Notes: generated from the letters alone by a model not told the origin. 64,000 bases of DNA from Nonomuraea jabiensis (GCF_014204795.1 NZ_JACHMB010000001.1:10366501-10430500), one strand, 5' to 3'. Positions 35,080 to 44,554 are shown, numbered from the stretch's first letter. Made by a program: numbers and translations.

Positions 35080-35385
35080 GTGGAGTTCGACGGCGTCGTC
35101 TACAGCAAGACCCACCTCCACCGGCTGGCGAGCGCGGCGGACGGCATGGCCGGTGACGTGTCCGGCGCCCACATCCGGTTCGAGGCGGCGTCGAGCGCGG
35201 CACGTACCGCCCTCGGCGACGACAACTACGGCCGCGCGTACTGGCAGGGGCGCGGGCAGCGGATGGAGAGCATCGGCAGAGGGCTCGACCTGCTCGCGAG
35301 CGCGCTCCGGGAGCAGGAGAACCGGCTGCACCTGGCGTCGAAGACGTACAAGGCCGGCGAGGACGCCAGCACCCTGCGCACCTGA
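35080..35385 (+). CDS. EspC/WXG100-like small secreted-type protein
   Basis: A 101-residue, almost fully helical protein. It fits the EspC/ESX-secretion-associated group: HRLASAADGMAGDVSGAHIRFEAASSAAR, a central DDNYGRAYWQGRGQRM turn, then a second helix ending in KTYKAGEDASTLRT. The WQG in the turn resembles a WXG motif. It is divergent from the YbaB-toxin operon and probably forms part of the same type VII secretion module. The start is GTG at 35080; upstream in-frame sequence is non-coding. Confidence 0.75.
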   Translation: MEFDGVVYSKTHLHRLASAADGMAGDVSGAHIRFEAASSAARTALGDDNYGRAYWQGRGQRMESIGRGLDLLASALREQENRLHLASKTYKAGEDASTLRT

Positions 35386-35628
35386 GGGCTTCACGTGGGC
35401 GGATCAGGAGCCTGTCAGGGCCGGCTTGGGACGGATCGCCTGCGCCTTGCCCGTGTGATGATCAGCGTGGCTGCCACGCCGATCAGGAACTCCCCTTGAG
35501 CCGGCGCACGCGTCCGGTGAGTTCTGTGGCCCCGACGGCGCGCCAGACCGCATATTTCTTCGCGGAATGATTCGCCAAGTCCCGCCGCCCGCACGTCCTG
35601 TAAACCGACTGAAGCGGCGGGAGGCCGA
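35386..35628. other. Intergenic region with two hairpins
   Basis: This is a convergent gap of 243 bp with no gene. It holds a short hairpin, GCGTGG (35465-35470) and CCACGC (35474-35479), on the side of the EspC-like gene, and a longer inverted repeat near the amidohydrolase end. Part of the gap is AT-richer than average. Confidence 0.5.
35580..35622 (-). terminator. Candidate terminator hairpin after the amidohydrolase gene
   Basis: TCCCGCCGC (35580-35588) and GCGGCGGGA (35614-35622) form a perfect 9-bp inverted repeat with a 25-nt loop, beginning 6 bp past the amidohydrolase stop. No U-tract follows, as is usual in GC-rich actinobacteria. The large loop makes it less certain. Confidence 0.4.
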
Positions 35629-36876
35629 TTACGCGCCAGTGCGTACCAGACCGAGGTCCTTGACAATGGTGCCCGCCTTCATGACGATCTCGATGTGCGC
35701 GGGGTCGGCCAGTGCGTGGATGTCCCGCAACGGATCGGCGTCCGTGACCACGACGTCGGCGAGCTTGCCCGCCTCCAGCGTGCCCACCTCCCCGGAGATG
35801 CCGAGCAGCTCGGCGCCGGTACGGGTCCCGGCGACGATGGCGGCCATCGGGGACATGCCGAGCTCGACCAGATGCCCGAGCTCGCGCAGGTTCTGCCCGT
35901 GCGGGCACACGCCGGCGTCCGTGCCCAGCGCGATCCTGGCTCCGCGCGCGATCGCGTGGCCGATGTTCTGCTTGGTGATCTCGGACCACTTCACCTTCTT
36001 GGCGTAGTGGTACGGCTGCATCGTCTCCTTGTTGATCGCGAACACGGTCGACAGCGTCGGGACGAGGAAGGCGCCGCGCTCCTGCAGGAGGTCGAGTCCT
36101 TCGTCGTCGATGCCGTACCCGTGCTCGACGCTGGTCACCCCGCCCCGGAGAGCGGTCAGGATGCCCTTGCGTCCCTGCGCGTGCGCGGCGATCGGCTTGC
36201 CGCCGTGCCGGTCGAGCTCGTCGGCGATGGCCCGCACCTCGTCCAGGCGCAGGCCCTCGTCGTCGGGGTGGTCGTGCCTGCTCCCCATGCCGCCGGTCGT
36301 GCAGATCTTGATGAGGTCGGCTCCCTGGCGCAGCACCCGGCGCGTCGCCTTGCGGACCTCGTCGACGGTGTCGGCGATCTCGATCAGCTCGGGCACGGTG
36401 GGCGCGACCGTCCCGCCGTACAGGTGCATGTCCCCGTGCCCGGCGGTGTGGCTGATCGGGCTCACCGCGAGCTTCAGCCGCGGGCCCGGGATCAGCCCGC
36501 GCTCGATCGCCTCGCGGAAGCCCGAGGACAGCCCGCCGAGGTCCCGGGCGCTGGTGACGCCGGCCTCGAGTGTCGCCCGGATGCGCGCCGCGGACTCGAG
36601 GACGGTCAGGGCGGGATCGTTCTGGAGGGCGTGGAAGGGGCCGTTCGCCAAGGAGAAGCCCATATGCACGTGGCAGTCGACGAATCCCGGCAGGAGCGTC
36701 CTGCCGCGCAGATCGCGTACGTCCGCGCCGTGGACCTCCGGGGCCTCGGCCGCCGGGCCGGCGAATCCGATGGCGCCGTCCGCGGTCACGTCGAGGACAC
36801 CGTCCTCGACGGGCGGCGCCCCGGTGCCGTTGATGATCCTGACGTTGGCGAGGCGGAGCTTTCGATGGGTGGTCAA
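35629..36876 (-). CDS. Metal-dependent amidohydrolase (Xaa-Pro/acyl-amino-acid dipeptidase type)
   Basis: This 415-residue TIM-barrel amidohydrolase has metal ligands His69/His71 (DCHVHMG), the bridging Lys region (DLIKICTTGG), His in IAAHAQG and SVEHGYG, and Asp in GTDAGV. It resembles the actinobacterial Sgx9260-type carboxypeptidases that cut N-acyl or N-blocked amino acids. The start is TTG at 36876, overlapping the ABC ATPase stop (TTGA) with AAGGA upstream. Gene order suggests it hydrolyses what the transporter imports. Confidence 0.88.
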   Translation of the reverse strand: MTTHRKLRLANVRIINGTGAPPVEDGVLDVTADGAIGFAGPAAEAPEVHGADVRDLRGRTLLPGFVDCHVHMGFSLANGPFHALQNDPALTVLESAARIRATLEAGVTSARDLGGLSSGFREAIERGLIPGPRLKLAVSPISHTAGHGDMHLYGGTVAPTVPELIEIADTVDEVRKATRRVLRQGADLIKICTTGGMGSRHDHPDDEGLRLDEVRAIADELDRHGGKPIAAHAQGRKGILTALRGGVTSVEHGYGIDDEGLDLLQERGAFLVPTLSTVFAINKETMQPYHYAKKVKWSEITKQNIGHAIARGARIALGTDAGVCPHGQNLRELGHLVELGMSPMAAIVAGTRTGAELLGISGEVGTLEAGKLADVVVTDADPLRDIHALADPAHIEIVMKAGTIVKDLGLVRTGA

Positions 36877-37679
36877 GCGGAGTCCTTCTGACGGGGTTCG
36901 ATGTCGAAGCCGGGGGCGCCCGGGACGGAGTCGAGCAGGGTGCGGGTGTACTCGTGGCGCGGGCGCCGGTAGAGGTCCGCGGCCGGGGCGTGCTCGACGA
37001 CGTCGCCGTGGTAGAGCACCACGACCTCGTCGCTCACGTGCCGGACGACGGCGAGGTTGTGCGAGATGAAGAGCATGGTCAGGTTGAGTTCGCGGCGCAG
37101 CTCGGCGAGCAGGTGCAGGATCTCCGCCTGGACCGAGACGTCGAGCGCGGAGGTGATCTCGTCGGCGATCACGACCTCGGGCCGGATCATCAGGCCCCGG
37201 GCGATCGCGACCCGCTGCCGCTGCCCGCCGGAGCACTCGTGGGGGTAGCGGTCGATGGTGTCGGCCGGCATCCTGACGGCCTCCAGCCACTGGACGATCT
37301 CGTCCCGGTGCCGCCGCACGTCCGCCCGGCGCGGGTCCACGGCCTCGGCGAGCGCCTCGCCGATCGTGCGCCGGGGGTCGAGCGACGAGTACGGGTCCTG
37401 CGGGATCATCTGGACCTTGCGCCGCAGCGCCCGGCGGCTCGCCCCCCGCGCGGAGGAGATGGGGACGCCGCCGATCCTGACGCTGCCCGCGGTCGGCCGG
37501 ACGAGCCCGACCAGCGCCTTGGCCAGCGTCGACTTCCCCGATCCCGACTCGCCGACGATGCCGACGGTACGGCCGCGGGCGACGTCCAGGGTGATGCCGT
37601 GCAGGACGCGTGTCGCGTTCTTGCCCCATCCGTAGCCCACCTCGAGGTCGCGTACCTCGACGGCCGTCTCCTCATCCAT
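36873..37679 (-). CDS. Peptide ABC transporter ATP-binding protein (DppF-like)
   Basis: This 268-residue ATPase has Walker A GESGSGKST, signature CSGGQRQR, Walker B VVIADEITSALD and the H-loop SHNLAVVRH. It pairs with the ATPase domain fused to the adjacent permease. The signature begins with Cys in place of the common Leu. It overlaps both neighbours, by 8 bp with the permease/ATPase fusion and by 4 bp with the amidohydrolase. Confidence 0.93.
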   Translation of the reverse strand: MDEETAVEVRDLEVGYGWGKNATRVLHGITLDVARGRTVGIVGESGSGKSTLAKALVGLVRPTAGSVRIGGVPISSARGASRRALRRKVQMIPQDPYSSLDPRRTIGEALAEAVDPRRADVRRHRDEIVQWLEAVRMPADTIDRYPHECSGGQRQRVAIARGLMIRPEVVIADEITSALDVSVQAEILHLLAELRRELNLTMLFISHNLAVVRHVSDEVVVLYHGDVVEHAPAADLYRRPRHEYTRTLLDSVPGAPGFDIEPRQKDSA

Positions 37680-39354
37680 GCGAGTGCTCCTTCGTGCGCG
37701 GCGGGGTCCACGACGCGTCGATGTCGGGGGTGGCCTCCAGCAGGGCCCTCGTGTACGGGTGGCGGGCGGTCTCCACGGTCAGCTCCGCGGCGGCGATCTC
37801 CTCGACGATCTCGCCCCGGTACATCACGAGGACGCGGTCGCACAGCGCGCGGACCACCCCGATGTCGTGCGAGATGAACATGATCGAGGCGCCGAACTCG
37901 CGGTTGACGCGCTTGAGCTCGCGCAGGATCTCCGCCTGGACGGTGACGTCCAGGGCCGTGGTCGGCTCGTCCGCGATGATCAGGCGCGGCTCGACGGACA
38001 GCGCGGCGGCGATCATGGCCCGCTGCCGCATGCCGCCCGAGAGCTCGTGCGGATGCTGCTTCATGCGCTGCTCGGGCCTGGTCAGGTGGACCACCCGGAG
38101 CGCGTCGAGGATGCGCCGCGCGGCCTCCCGCCGGCCGAGGCGCTTGTGGGTCCGCAGCACCTCCGTGAGCTGGGTGCCCATGCGCAGCGCGGGGTTGAAC
38201 GTCGAGCCCGGGTCCTGGTAGATCAGGCTGACGGCCTCCGCCATGAGGGCCGGCGGCACGGGCCGGCGCAGGTCCAGGTCGCCGAACGCCATGCGGCTCG
38301 CCATTGAGGTCAGGCCGTCCGGCAGCAGCCGCGCGAGCGACATCGCGGTGAGGGTCTTGCCCGACCCGCTCTCCCCCACGATGCCGACGATCTCGCCCGG
38401 CCCGATGCCGAAGGAGATGCCCTTGACCAGCGGCGTGTCGCCGGCGTGGATCCACAGGTCGCGGACGTCGGCGAGCTGCTCGCCCGTCGCCTCCTGCGCG
38501 GCCGGGGGTGTCGCGCTGCGGCCCGGCGCCGTGTGCCCGCGCGGGTTCGCCGCCGCCGCGAGGCCGTCGCCGATCAGCACCGCCCCCAGCCCGGTCAGGA
38601 CGATGAGGAACGCCGGGCCGACCATCTGGAAGGGCCGGTCGGCCAGGAGCGAGGGCAGGGCCTCGTTCAGGAGCTTGCCCCAGTCGTAGGAGGGCGACTG
38701 GACGCCGAGGCCCACGAACGACAGCGCGGAGATGGCCGTGAGCGTGGCCGCGAACGTCGAGGCCGTCAGCACGAGCAGCGGCTCGGCCATGTTCGGCAGC
38801 ATGTGCCTGATGGCGATCCGGGTGCGGCTCACGCCCAGCAGGCCCGCGGTCGACACGTACTCCTGCTGCGAGACCTTCGCGGCGAGGTTCGCGGTGAGGC
38901 GCGCGAAGTAGGGGATGCCGGACAGGCCGATGGCGATCACCGCCGAGGAGCCGCCCGCTCCGAGCACGGCCGCCACGACGAGCGCGAGCAGGAGCCCGGG
39001 GAAGGCCACCATCGCGTCGATGACGCGCAGGCAGACCTCCCTGACGCGGGGCCGCACGAGCCACACGCCGGTGCCCAGGACGACGCCGAAGACGACCGAC
39101 ATGGCCGTCGCGCCCACGGTCATCAGCAGGGTGAGGCGGGTGGCGACCAGGCTGCGCAGCAGGACGTCGTGGCCGGCCGCGTCGGTGCCGAGCCAGTGCC
39201 CGGACGAGGGCGCGGCGAAGCGCGGGCCCAGCACGGCCGCCCGCTCCGTGAACAGGATCGGGGCCAGCGCGGCGACCAGCACGATGCCGCCCAGCAGGGC
39301 CAGGCCGAGCACGAGCCCGGGGTTGCGGCGGCGGGGCCGGCTACGCGGAGACAT
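37672..39354 (-). CDS. Fused ABC transporter permease and ATPase (DppC-DppD type)
   Basis: A 560-residue fusion. The first ~290 residues are a DppC-like permease with six hydrophobic helices and the EAA loop (GVSRTRIAIRHMLPNM). The remaining ~260 residues form a DppD-like ATPase with Walker A GESGSGKT, signature LSGGMRQR, Walker B LIIADEPTTALD and H-loop SHDIGVVR. Permease/ATPase fusions of this kind are known in actinobacterial peptide importers. It overlaps the upstream permease gene by 14 bp. Confidence 0.93.
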   Translation of the reverse strand: MSPRSRPRRRNPGLVLGLALLGGIVLVAALAPILFTERAAVLGPRFAAPSSGHWLGTDAAGHDVLLRSLVATRLTLLMTVGATAMSVVFGVVLGTGVWLVRPRVREVCLRVIDAMVAFPGLLLALVVAAVLGAGGSSAVIAIGLSGIPYFARLTANLAAKVSQQEYVSTAGLLGVSRTRIAIRHMLPNMAEPLLVLTASTFAATLTAISALSFVGLGVQSPSYDWGKLLNEALPSLLADRPFQMVGPAFLIVLTGLGAVLIGDGLAAAANPRGHTAPGRSATPPAAQEATGEQLADVRDLWIHAGDTPLVKGISFGIGPGEIVGIVGESGSGKTLTAMSLARLLPDGLTSMASRMAFGDLDLRRPVPPALMAEAVSLIYQDPGSTFNPALRMGTQLTEVLRTHKRLGRREAARRILDALRVVHLTRPEQRMKQHPHELSGGMRQRAMIAAALSVEPRLIIADEPTTALDVTVQAEILRELKRVNREFGASIMFISHDIGVVRALCDRVLVMYRGEIVEEIAAAELTVETARHPYTRALLEATPDIDASWTPPRTKEHSHG

Positions 39355-40357
39355 GCGACCCCCCGAGGGTCCGCTGGTCGATCAGCCCGAGCAGGACGTC
39401 GACGAGGAGGTTGACGAGTGCCGCGATCATGCCGATGACCAGCACCATGCCCTGGATGACCGGATAGTCGCGGTCGAGGATGGCCTTGATGATGCCGCTG
39501 CCCAGGCCGGGCAGCGCGAACACCGACTCGATGATGATCGCGCCGCCGATCATGCCGGTCAGGATCAGCCCGCTCAGGGTGAGCGTGGTGGTGAGCAGGT
39601 TCGGCAGCGCCCACCGTACGTGGCGGCGGAAGGCGGGCAGCCGCCAGCCGCGGGCCGTGCGCATGTAGTCGGTGTCGAGCACGACCGCCGTCTCGCGGCG
39701 GACGACCCGGGAGATGGTGCAGATCGGGCCGATCACGATCGCCGCGACCGGAAGCACGAACGACGCGGCCCCGAAGCGGGGTGCGTAGGCCGGCGGGAAC
39801 AGCGGCACCAGCCCGATGCCGAGGGCGAACATCACGACCAGGAACGACGCCATGATGTAGCCGGGGATCGAGTCGAGGAAGCCGGTGACCACCCCGAAGG
39901 CGGTGTCCAGCCACCTGCGCCGGCCGCCGCGCGTGAGCACGCCGATGACCATGCCGAGCGGGACGGCGACCAGCAGGACGACGACGATTCCCGTCACCGC
40001 GATGGTGGCGGTGAAGGGGAGCCGGTTCAGGATGATCGTCTCCACCGGCTGCCGGTACATGAACGACGTGCCGAGGTCCCCGGTGAAGACGCCGCCCGCG
40101 TGGGCGAGGAACCGTTCCCAGATCGGCCGGTCGAGCCCCAGCTCGGTCCGGACCCGCTGGACGTCGGCGAGATCGGCGTTGGCCCCGGCGACGCCCACCG
40201 CCGGGTCACCGGGAATGAGCTGGACGATGAGGAACGACACGACCAGCAGCGCGATGAAGATCACGACCAGGCTGGTGAGCCGCCGCACGGCGAAACCGGG
40301 CCAGGCGGAGGGGCTCCGCGACCGGACGCCCGGGCCGGGCGTGGAAAGTGAGGTCAT
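39341..40357 (-). CDS. Peptide ABC transporter permease (DppB-like)
   Basis: This 338-residue permease has an N-terminal helix then the conserved IPGDPAVGVAGANA region, about six transmembrane helices, and the EAA-type loop YMRTARGWRLPAFRRHVRWALPN. The ATG at 40357 lies 5 bp beyond the substrate-binding protein stop. In-frame sequence further upstream is shadow of the binding-protein gene. Confidence 0.93.
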   Translation of the reverse strand: MTSLSTPGPGVRSRSPSAWPGFAVRRLTSLVVIFIALLVVSFLIVQLIPGDPAVGVAGANADLADVQRVRTELGLDRPIWERFLAHAGGVFTGDLGTSFMYRQPVETIILNRLPFTATIAVTGIVVVLLVAVPLGMVIGVLTRGGRRRWLDTAFGVVTGFLDSIPGYIMASFLVVMFALGIGLVPLFPPAYAPRFGAASFVLPVAAIVIGPICTISRVVRRETAVVLDTDYMRTARGWRLPAFRRHVRWALPNLLTTTLTLSGLILTGMIGGAIIIESVFALPGLGSGIIKAILDRDYPVIQGMVLVIGMIAALVNLLVDVLLGLIDQRTLGGSHVSA

Positions 40358-40362
40358 GTCGG

Positions 40363-41892
40363 CTACTTGAGGATGCGCAGGGTGGCGGGGTCGAGGTAGT
40401 CGTCGAAGGTCCGGATGGCGAATCCGCCGGCGACGACGGTGGTGGTGGGCAGGGTCGCCAGCGGGATCGCGTCGACCCGCTGGAGGAACGACTTCTGCGC
40501 GGACTGGAGGGCGGCGCAGCGTCCGCCGCCGTCGGTCACGCTCATGGCCTGGGTGACGAAGCCGTACCCCTTCTCGTTGACCGAGCCCGTCTTGTTGCGG
40601 CCGCCCTTCTCGGTCACCGGGCCCATCACCCGCAGCAGCGAGGAGGTGAGGGTGCCCAGCTGGTTGTTGTCGCCCTGGACGTTGATGTCCCAGTCCGAGC
40701 CGCCGGCGGTGGTCACCGTGGCCCAGTTGGCGTTGTCCAGGGAGCTGACGGAGACGTTCGCGCCGGCGTTGCGCAGCGCCTCGCCGATGTAGTCGTTGCC
40801 GCCCTGCAGCAGGGTCGTGCCGACGATGCGGACGCGGACCCCTGCCAGTTTCTTGGCCGCGGCGGCGGAGTCCTGGGGGACCAGCAGCGACCGGTCGGTG
40901 TTCACGCAGGGGAGCTTGGCCGAGCCGACGGACAGGATCGTGCTGCCCCGCTTGCCGCTGATGATGTCGCTGAACGTCTGCGGGTCTATGGCCTGGGCCA
41001 CCGCGGCGCGCAGCTCGGGCCGGTCGGCGAAGGCCGTCCCCGGACGCTCGTTGAACAGCAGGTACGTCGTGGTGTTGGCGGCGCTCGACGTGGAGAACCG
41101 GGTGTCGCCGTCGAACCGGGCCACGTTCTCGTCGGAGACCACGCCGACGTCGAGGCTGCCGGCCAGCAACTGGGTGGCGATGGTCGCGTAGTCGGTGATC
41201 GGCGTGAGGTTCAGCTGCTTGGCGGGCACGCCCTCCAGGGGCTTGGCGAACGCCGGCCAGGCCGCGTAACCGTCGCGCAGCGTCAGCTGGTAGGAGACCG
41301 CAGCCTGGGACGAGGTCAGCGTGTAGGGGCCGGAGAACGCCCCGGCGGCCTTGCCGGCGGCGAGTCCCTTGAGGTCGCGCAGGCCCGCCGGGCAGACGAT
41401 CCCGGCCTGCGGCAGCGTCAGCCCGGTGACGAAGTCGGACCACGGGACGGACAGGGCGGCCTTCACCGTGCTCGTCTTGTCGTCGGCGGTGAACGTCGCG
41501 GTGCCCGATCCCAGCGCCAGCGTACGTCCCGAGGAGCCCGTCTCCTTGGCCGCGAACCGCGTCAGCGAGGCGGCCACCACGGACGGCGTGATCGGCGTGC
41601 CGTCCGAACAGGTCAGCCCGCCGCGGATGGTGAACGTGTAGTGCGCCGCGTCCTCCGCCTGCCACTTGGAGGCGATGCCGCCGACGAGGGTGTTGCCCGC
41701 GTCCTTGCGCACCAGCGTGTCGAACAGCAGCCGGGCCACGGTGAAATCGTCGCCGCCCTTGGCCAGCGCCGGGTCGAAGGTCGCCGGATCGGTGTTCAGC
41801 GACATGTTGATGGTGTCGGTCGCCCCCTCGGCCACGCCGCATCCGGCCAGGCCCGCCACGAGCGCCATCGCGAGAATGGAATTGCGAAACAC
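40363..41892 (-). CDS. Peptide-type ABC transporter substrate-binding lipoprotein
   Basis: This 509-residue family-5 solute-binding protein has a lipoprotein signal (AMALVAGLAGCG, with Cys as the lipid site) and the typical AKGGDDFTVARLLFDTLVRKD and FTIRGGLTCSDGTPITPSVVAASLTRF segments. It is the first gene of a five-gene operon. The GTG at 41892 has GGAGG 4-5 bp upstream; the longer upstream frame lacks a signal peptide. It is divergent from the Lrp-type regulator. Confidence 0.92.
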   Translation of the reverse strand: MFRNSILAMALVAGLAGCGVAEGATDTINMSLNTDPATFDPALAKGGDDFTVARLLFDTLVRKDAGNTLVGGIASKWQAEDAAHYTFTIRGGLTCSDGTPITPSVVAASLTRFAAKETGSSGRTLALGSGTATFTADDKTSTVKAALSVPWSDFVTGLTLPQAGIVCPAGLRDLKGLAAGKAAGAFSGPYTLTSSQAAVSYQLTLRDGYAAWPAFAKPLEGVPAKQLNLTPITDYATIATQLLAGSLDVGVVSDENVARFDGDTRFSTSSAANTTTYLLFNERPGTAFADRPELRAAVAQAIDPQTFSDIISGKRGSTILSVGSAKLPCVNTDRSLLVPQDSAAAAKKLAGVRVRIVGTTLLQGGNDYIGEALRNAGANVSVSSLDNANWATVTTAGGSDWDINVQGDNNQLGTLTSSLLRVMGPVTEKGGRNKTGSVNEKGYGFVTQAMSVTDGGGRCAALQSAQKSFLQRVDAIPLATLPTTTVVAGGFAIRTFDDYLDPATLRILK

Positions 41893-42157
41893 TGATCCTC
41901 CAGCGCACTCGCGAGAATGAATGGCGCCGAGCCTAGGTGTCGCCTGCCGATTCCAGGCCTTCCGCGGCGCAGAGCGCACGGAATTGAGTGATATCGCGGC
42001 CCGGGTGCACGATCCTTCCCGCGGCCTTCGCCGGAGGTTTCCCTCGCGTTACGGCTTCCTGCACGTGAGCGTGCCTCTGAGGGCCGATCTTACGCGGCGG
42101 TCCGGCAGGCGATACACGGTCATGGTCGGATCGGGCCTGTCCGTGCAGGATGAGCGC
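41893..42157. promoter_or_regulatory. Divergent control region between ABC operon and Lrp-type regulator
   Basis: This 265-bp gap must hold the promoters of both the peptide transporter operon and the Lrp-type regulator. The palindrome CTCGCGAG lies at 41908-41915. TCGCGAGAATG occurs at 41909 and again at 41869, inside the start of the transporter gene, exactly 40 bp apart. Phased sites like this would suit an Lrp-type protein, but this is only a suggestion. Confidence 0.4.
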
Positions 42158-43252
42158 ATGGTCGACGGGCTGGACTTCCAGATCATCAACGCACTCCAGA
42201 TCCATCCCCGGGTCCCGTGGGTCCAACTCGGGAGGATCCTGCGGGTGGACCCCTCGACGATCTCGCGCCGCTGGTCGGCCCTCACCCAGCAGCGGCAGGT
42301 GTGGACGAGCTGCTTCGAGTGCGAGCCGCGCACCGGCCAGCAGGAGATCTCGGCCCTGGTCGAGATCCGGTGCGCGCCCGGCCAGCGGGGCGACGTCATC
42401 GCCGAGCTCAGCCGGCAGGGTCCCATCATCAGCGTGCACTGCACGTCGGGCGCCCGCGACCTCTACGTCATGATCTCGATGCCCACCCTGCTCTCCATGG
42501 ACCGCTACATCGACGAGCACGTCGCGGGCGTCCCCGGCATCGTCGGCACCCGTACCCACTACCTGCGCAGGATCTTCCTGGAAGGGTCGGGCTGGCGGCT
42601 CAACGTGCTCTCCGACGAGCAGGCCCGCGCGCTGCACCTGCTGCGGCCGTCCGAGCCGCCCGACCACCGCAAGCCCGCCCACGTCGACGTCATCGGGGCG
42701 CTCAGCACGGACGTCCGCCGCACCGCCGCCGACATGCAGCGGGAGCTGGGCCGCTCGATCTCGGTCATCTCCCGGGACATCGACGCGCTGCTCGCGGCCG
42801 ACTGGGTCAGATGGCGCGTGGACTTCGCGCACACCCTCCTGGGCTGGTCGGCGGCGGCGGTGCTGTGGCTCGACGTCAAGCACCCCGACCTGGAACGGCT
42901 CATCGCCTCGCTCCGGCTGCTCTGCCACGTGCGGCTGTGCGCCTCGGTGACCGGTGAGGCCAACCTCGCGGTCTTCCTGTGGCTGCGCAACCTGCAGGAG
43001 CTGGACGAGATCGAGGGCAGGCTGTCGTCGATGTTCCCGAAGCTGCTGGTCAAGGACAGGTGGATCGTGCCGAGGATCGCCAAGCGGACGGGCTACATTC
43101 TCGATCTCGACAGCCGGCGCCTGCGTTACGTGCCCGTCGGCGGCCGGCCGGTGTTCGATGAGCAGCTTCGTGCGGGCCCGGCCCGAAAATCCGATGTTTC
43201 GTGCGGGATCAACGCCGATCGACGCTCATTCGCGGCGCCTTTCCTAGCCTGA
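42158..43252 (+). CDS. Lrp/AsnC-family regulator with duplicated architecture
   Basis: This 364-residue protein has two Lrp-like halves, about twice the usual ~150-residue length. Each has an HTH: LGRILRVDPSTISRRWSAL near the N-terminus and TAADMQRELGRSISVISRDIDAL near residue 190. Each is followed by a RAM-like beta-alpha domain (ISALVEIRCAPG and AAVLWLDVKHPDLERLIASL). Duplicated Lrp proteins occur in actinobacteria. It probably controls the divergent peptide transporter in response to an amino acid or peptide. ATG 42158 with AGGATGAG upstream is preferred over ATG 42122. Confidence 0.85.
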   Translation: MVDGLDFQIINALQIHPRVPWVQLGRILRVDPSTISRRWSALTQQRQVWTSCFECEPRTGQQEISALVEIRCAPGQRGDVIAELSRQGPIISVHCTSGARDLYVMISMPTLLSMDRYIDEHVAGVPGIVGTRTHYLRRIFLEGSGWRLNVLSDEQARALHLLRPSEPPDHRKPAHVDVIGALSTDVRRTAADMQRELGRSISVISRDIDALLAADWVRWRVDFAHTLLGWSAAAVLWLDVKHPDLERLIASLRLLCHVRLCASVTGEANLAVFLWLRNLQELDEIEGRLSSMFPKLLVKDRWIVPRIAKRTGYILDLDSRRLRYVPVGGRPVFDEQLRAGPARKSDVSCGINADRRSFAAPFLA

Positions 43253-43300
43253 GCTAGACGACCGCCCGGCCGTCGACCAGTGCGCAGAGAAAGAGGTCGT

Positions 43301-44554
43301 GTGGACATCGAGGAGCTCAGGGCATTCCGGCGAGAACTGCACCGCAATCCGGAACCCGCGTTCGTGGAGATCGGGACGGCGGCCCGGATAGCGCGGGCCG
43401 TCGAAGACCTGCCGGTGACCGTCCTGACCGGAAAGGACGCCCACGACCTCTCCCCCGTCGTGAACTACCCGTCGCCGGGCACGCTCGCCGAATGGGCGGC
43501 CCGCGCCGTCGATTCCGGCATCCCGCCGGAGAAGGCCAGGTATTTCCAGGAGAACGGCACCGCGCTGGTCGTCGACCTGGCCGGCGTGCGGCCGGGGCCG
43601 CGATGGGGCCTGCGCGCCGACATCGACGCGCTGCCGATCCGGGAGTCCGCCGATCCGGCCCATTTCCCGGCCGCGAACGGCTTCGCGGCGGCGAACGGCG
43701 CGATGCACGCCTGCGGCCACGACGCGAACGCCACCATCGGCGTGGGCCTGCTGCACCGCCTCGCCGACCGCGACTTCGCGGGCTCGCTGAGAGTGCTGTT
43801 CCAGCCCGCCGAGGAGGGGGTACGCGGAGCGCAGACGATGATCGACGCCGGGGTGGCCGACGACATCGACCTCATGCTCGCCGTGCACATGGCGGGCGAG
43901 CTGGGCGTCGGCCAGGTCGTGGGCAGCTTCACCGGCGGCATGGCCACCCGCAAGCTGAAGGTCGACTTCACGGGCCGGGCCTCGCATGCCGCCGGCTCGC
44001 CCGAGTCGGGGCGCAACGCGCTGCTCGCCGCCGCCATGGCCACGCTGGCGATCATGGCGCTCCCCCGCTACGGGTCCGCCGACACCAGGCTCAACGTCGG
44101 CACGCTCGTCGCCGGTGACGGCGTGAACATCGTCCCGTCCTCGGCGGTGATGACCTGCGAGGCACGCGCCACCGACGACGAGGTCGTGGACGAGCTGGTC
44201 GGCCGGATCCGCTCCATCGTGGAGGGCGCCGCCCGCACGCAGGACGTCGAGGTGGCACTGGCCGTGACGGGCAGCTCCGCCACCCTGACGCCCGACGACG
44301 ACGTGGTGGACCGCATCGTGGACGTGGCCGGCGCGCACCCCGGCGTCGTGGAGGTGATCAGGACCCAGGCGTTCGCCGGCAGCGACGACGCCAACCTGCT
44401 CATCCGGCACGTCCAGCGGCGCGCCGGCAGGGGCGCGTACCTGATGATCGGCGCCGGCAGCCCGGGACCGCACCACAGCGCGGACTTCGACGTGGCGGAG
44501 GAGTCGATCCCGCTCGGGATCGACCTCCTCGAGTCGCTGATCCGGCAGGGCTGA
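43301..44554 (+). CDS. M20D amidohydrolase (AbgA/HipO-like)
   Basis: This 417-residue metallo-amidohydrolase has the M20D cluster HACGHDAN (metal Cys/His near residue 141), PAEEGVRGA with catalytic Glu, and ligand region AVHM later on, plus the lid domain TRKLKVDFTGRASHAAG. Such enzymes cleave N-acyl amino acids or aminobenzoyl-glutamate. It follows the Lrp-type regulator by 48 bp. GTG 43301 has AAGAGG 4-5 bp upstream. It shares a TGATCA stop with the convergent next gene. Confidence 0.9.
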   Translation: MDIEELRAFRRELHRNPEPAFVEIGTAARIARAVEDLPVTVLTGKDAHDLSPVVNYPSPGTLAEWAARAVDSGIPPEKARYFQENGTALVVDLAGVRPGPRWGLRADIDALPIRESADPAHFPAANGFAAANGAMHACGHDANATIGVGLLHRLADRDFAGSLRVLFQPAEEGVRGAQTMIDAGVADDIDLMLAVHMAGELGVGQVVGSFTGGMATRKLKVDFTGRASHAAGSPESGRNALLAAAMATLAIMALPRYGSADTRLNVGTLVAGDGVNIVPSSAVMTCEARATDDEVVDELVGRIRSIVEGAARTQDVEVALAVTGSSATLTPDDDVVDRIVDVAGAHPGVVEVIRTQAFAGSDDANLLIRHVQRRAGRGAYLMIGAGSPGPHHSADFDVAEESIPLGIDLLESLIRQG

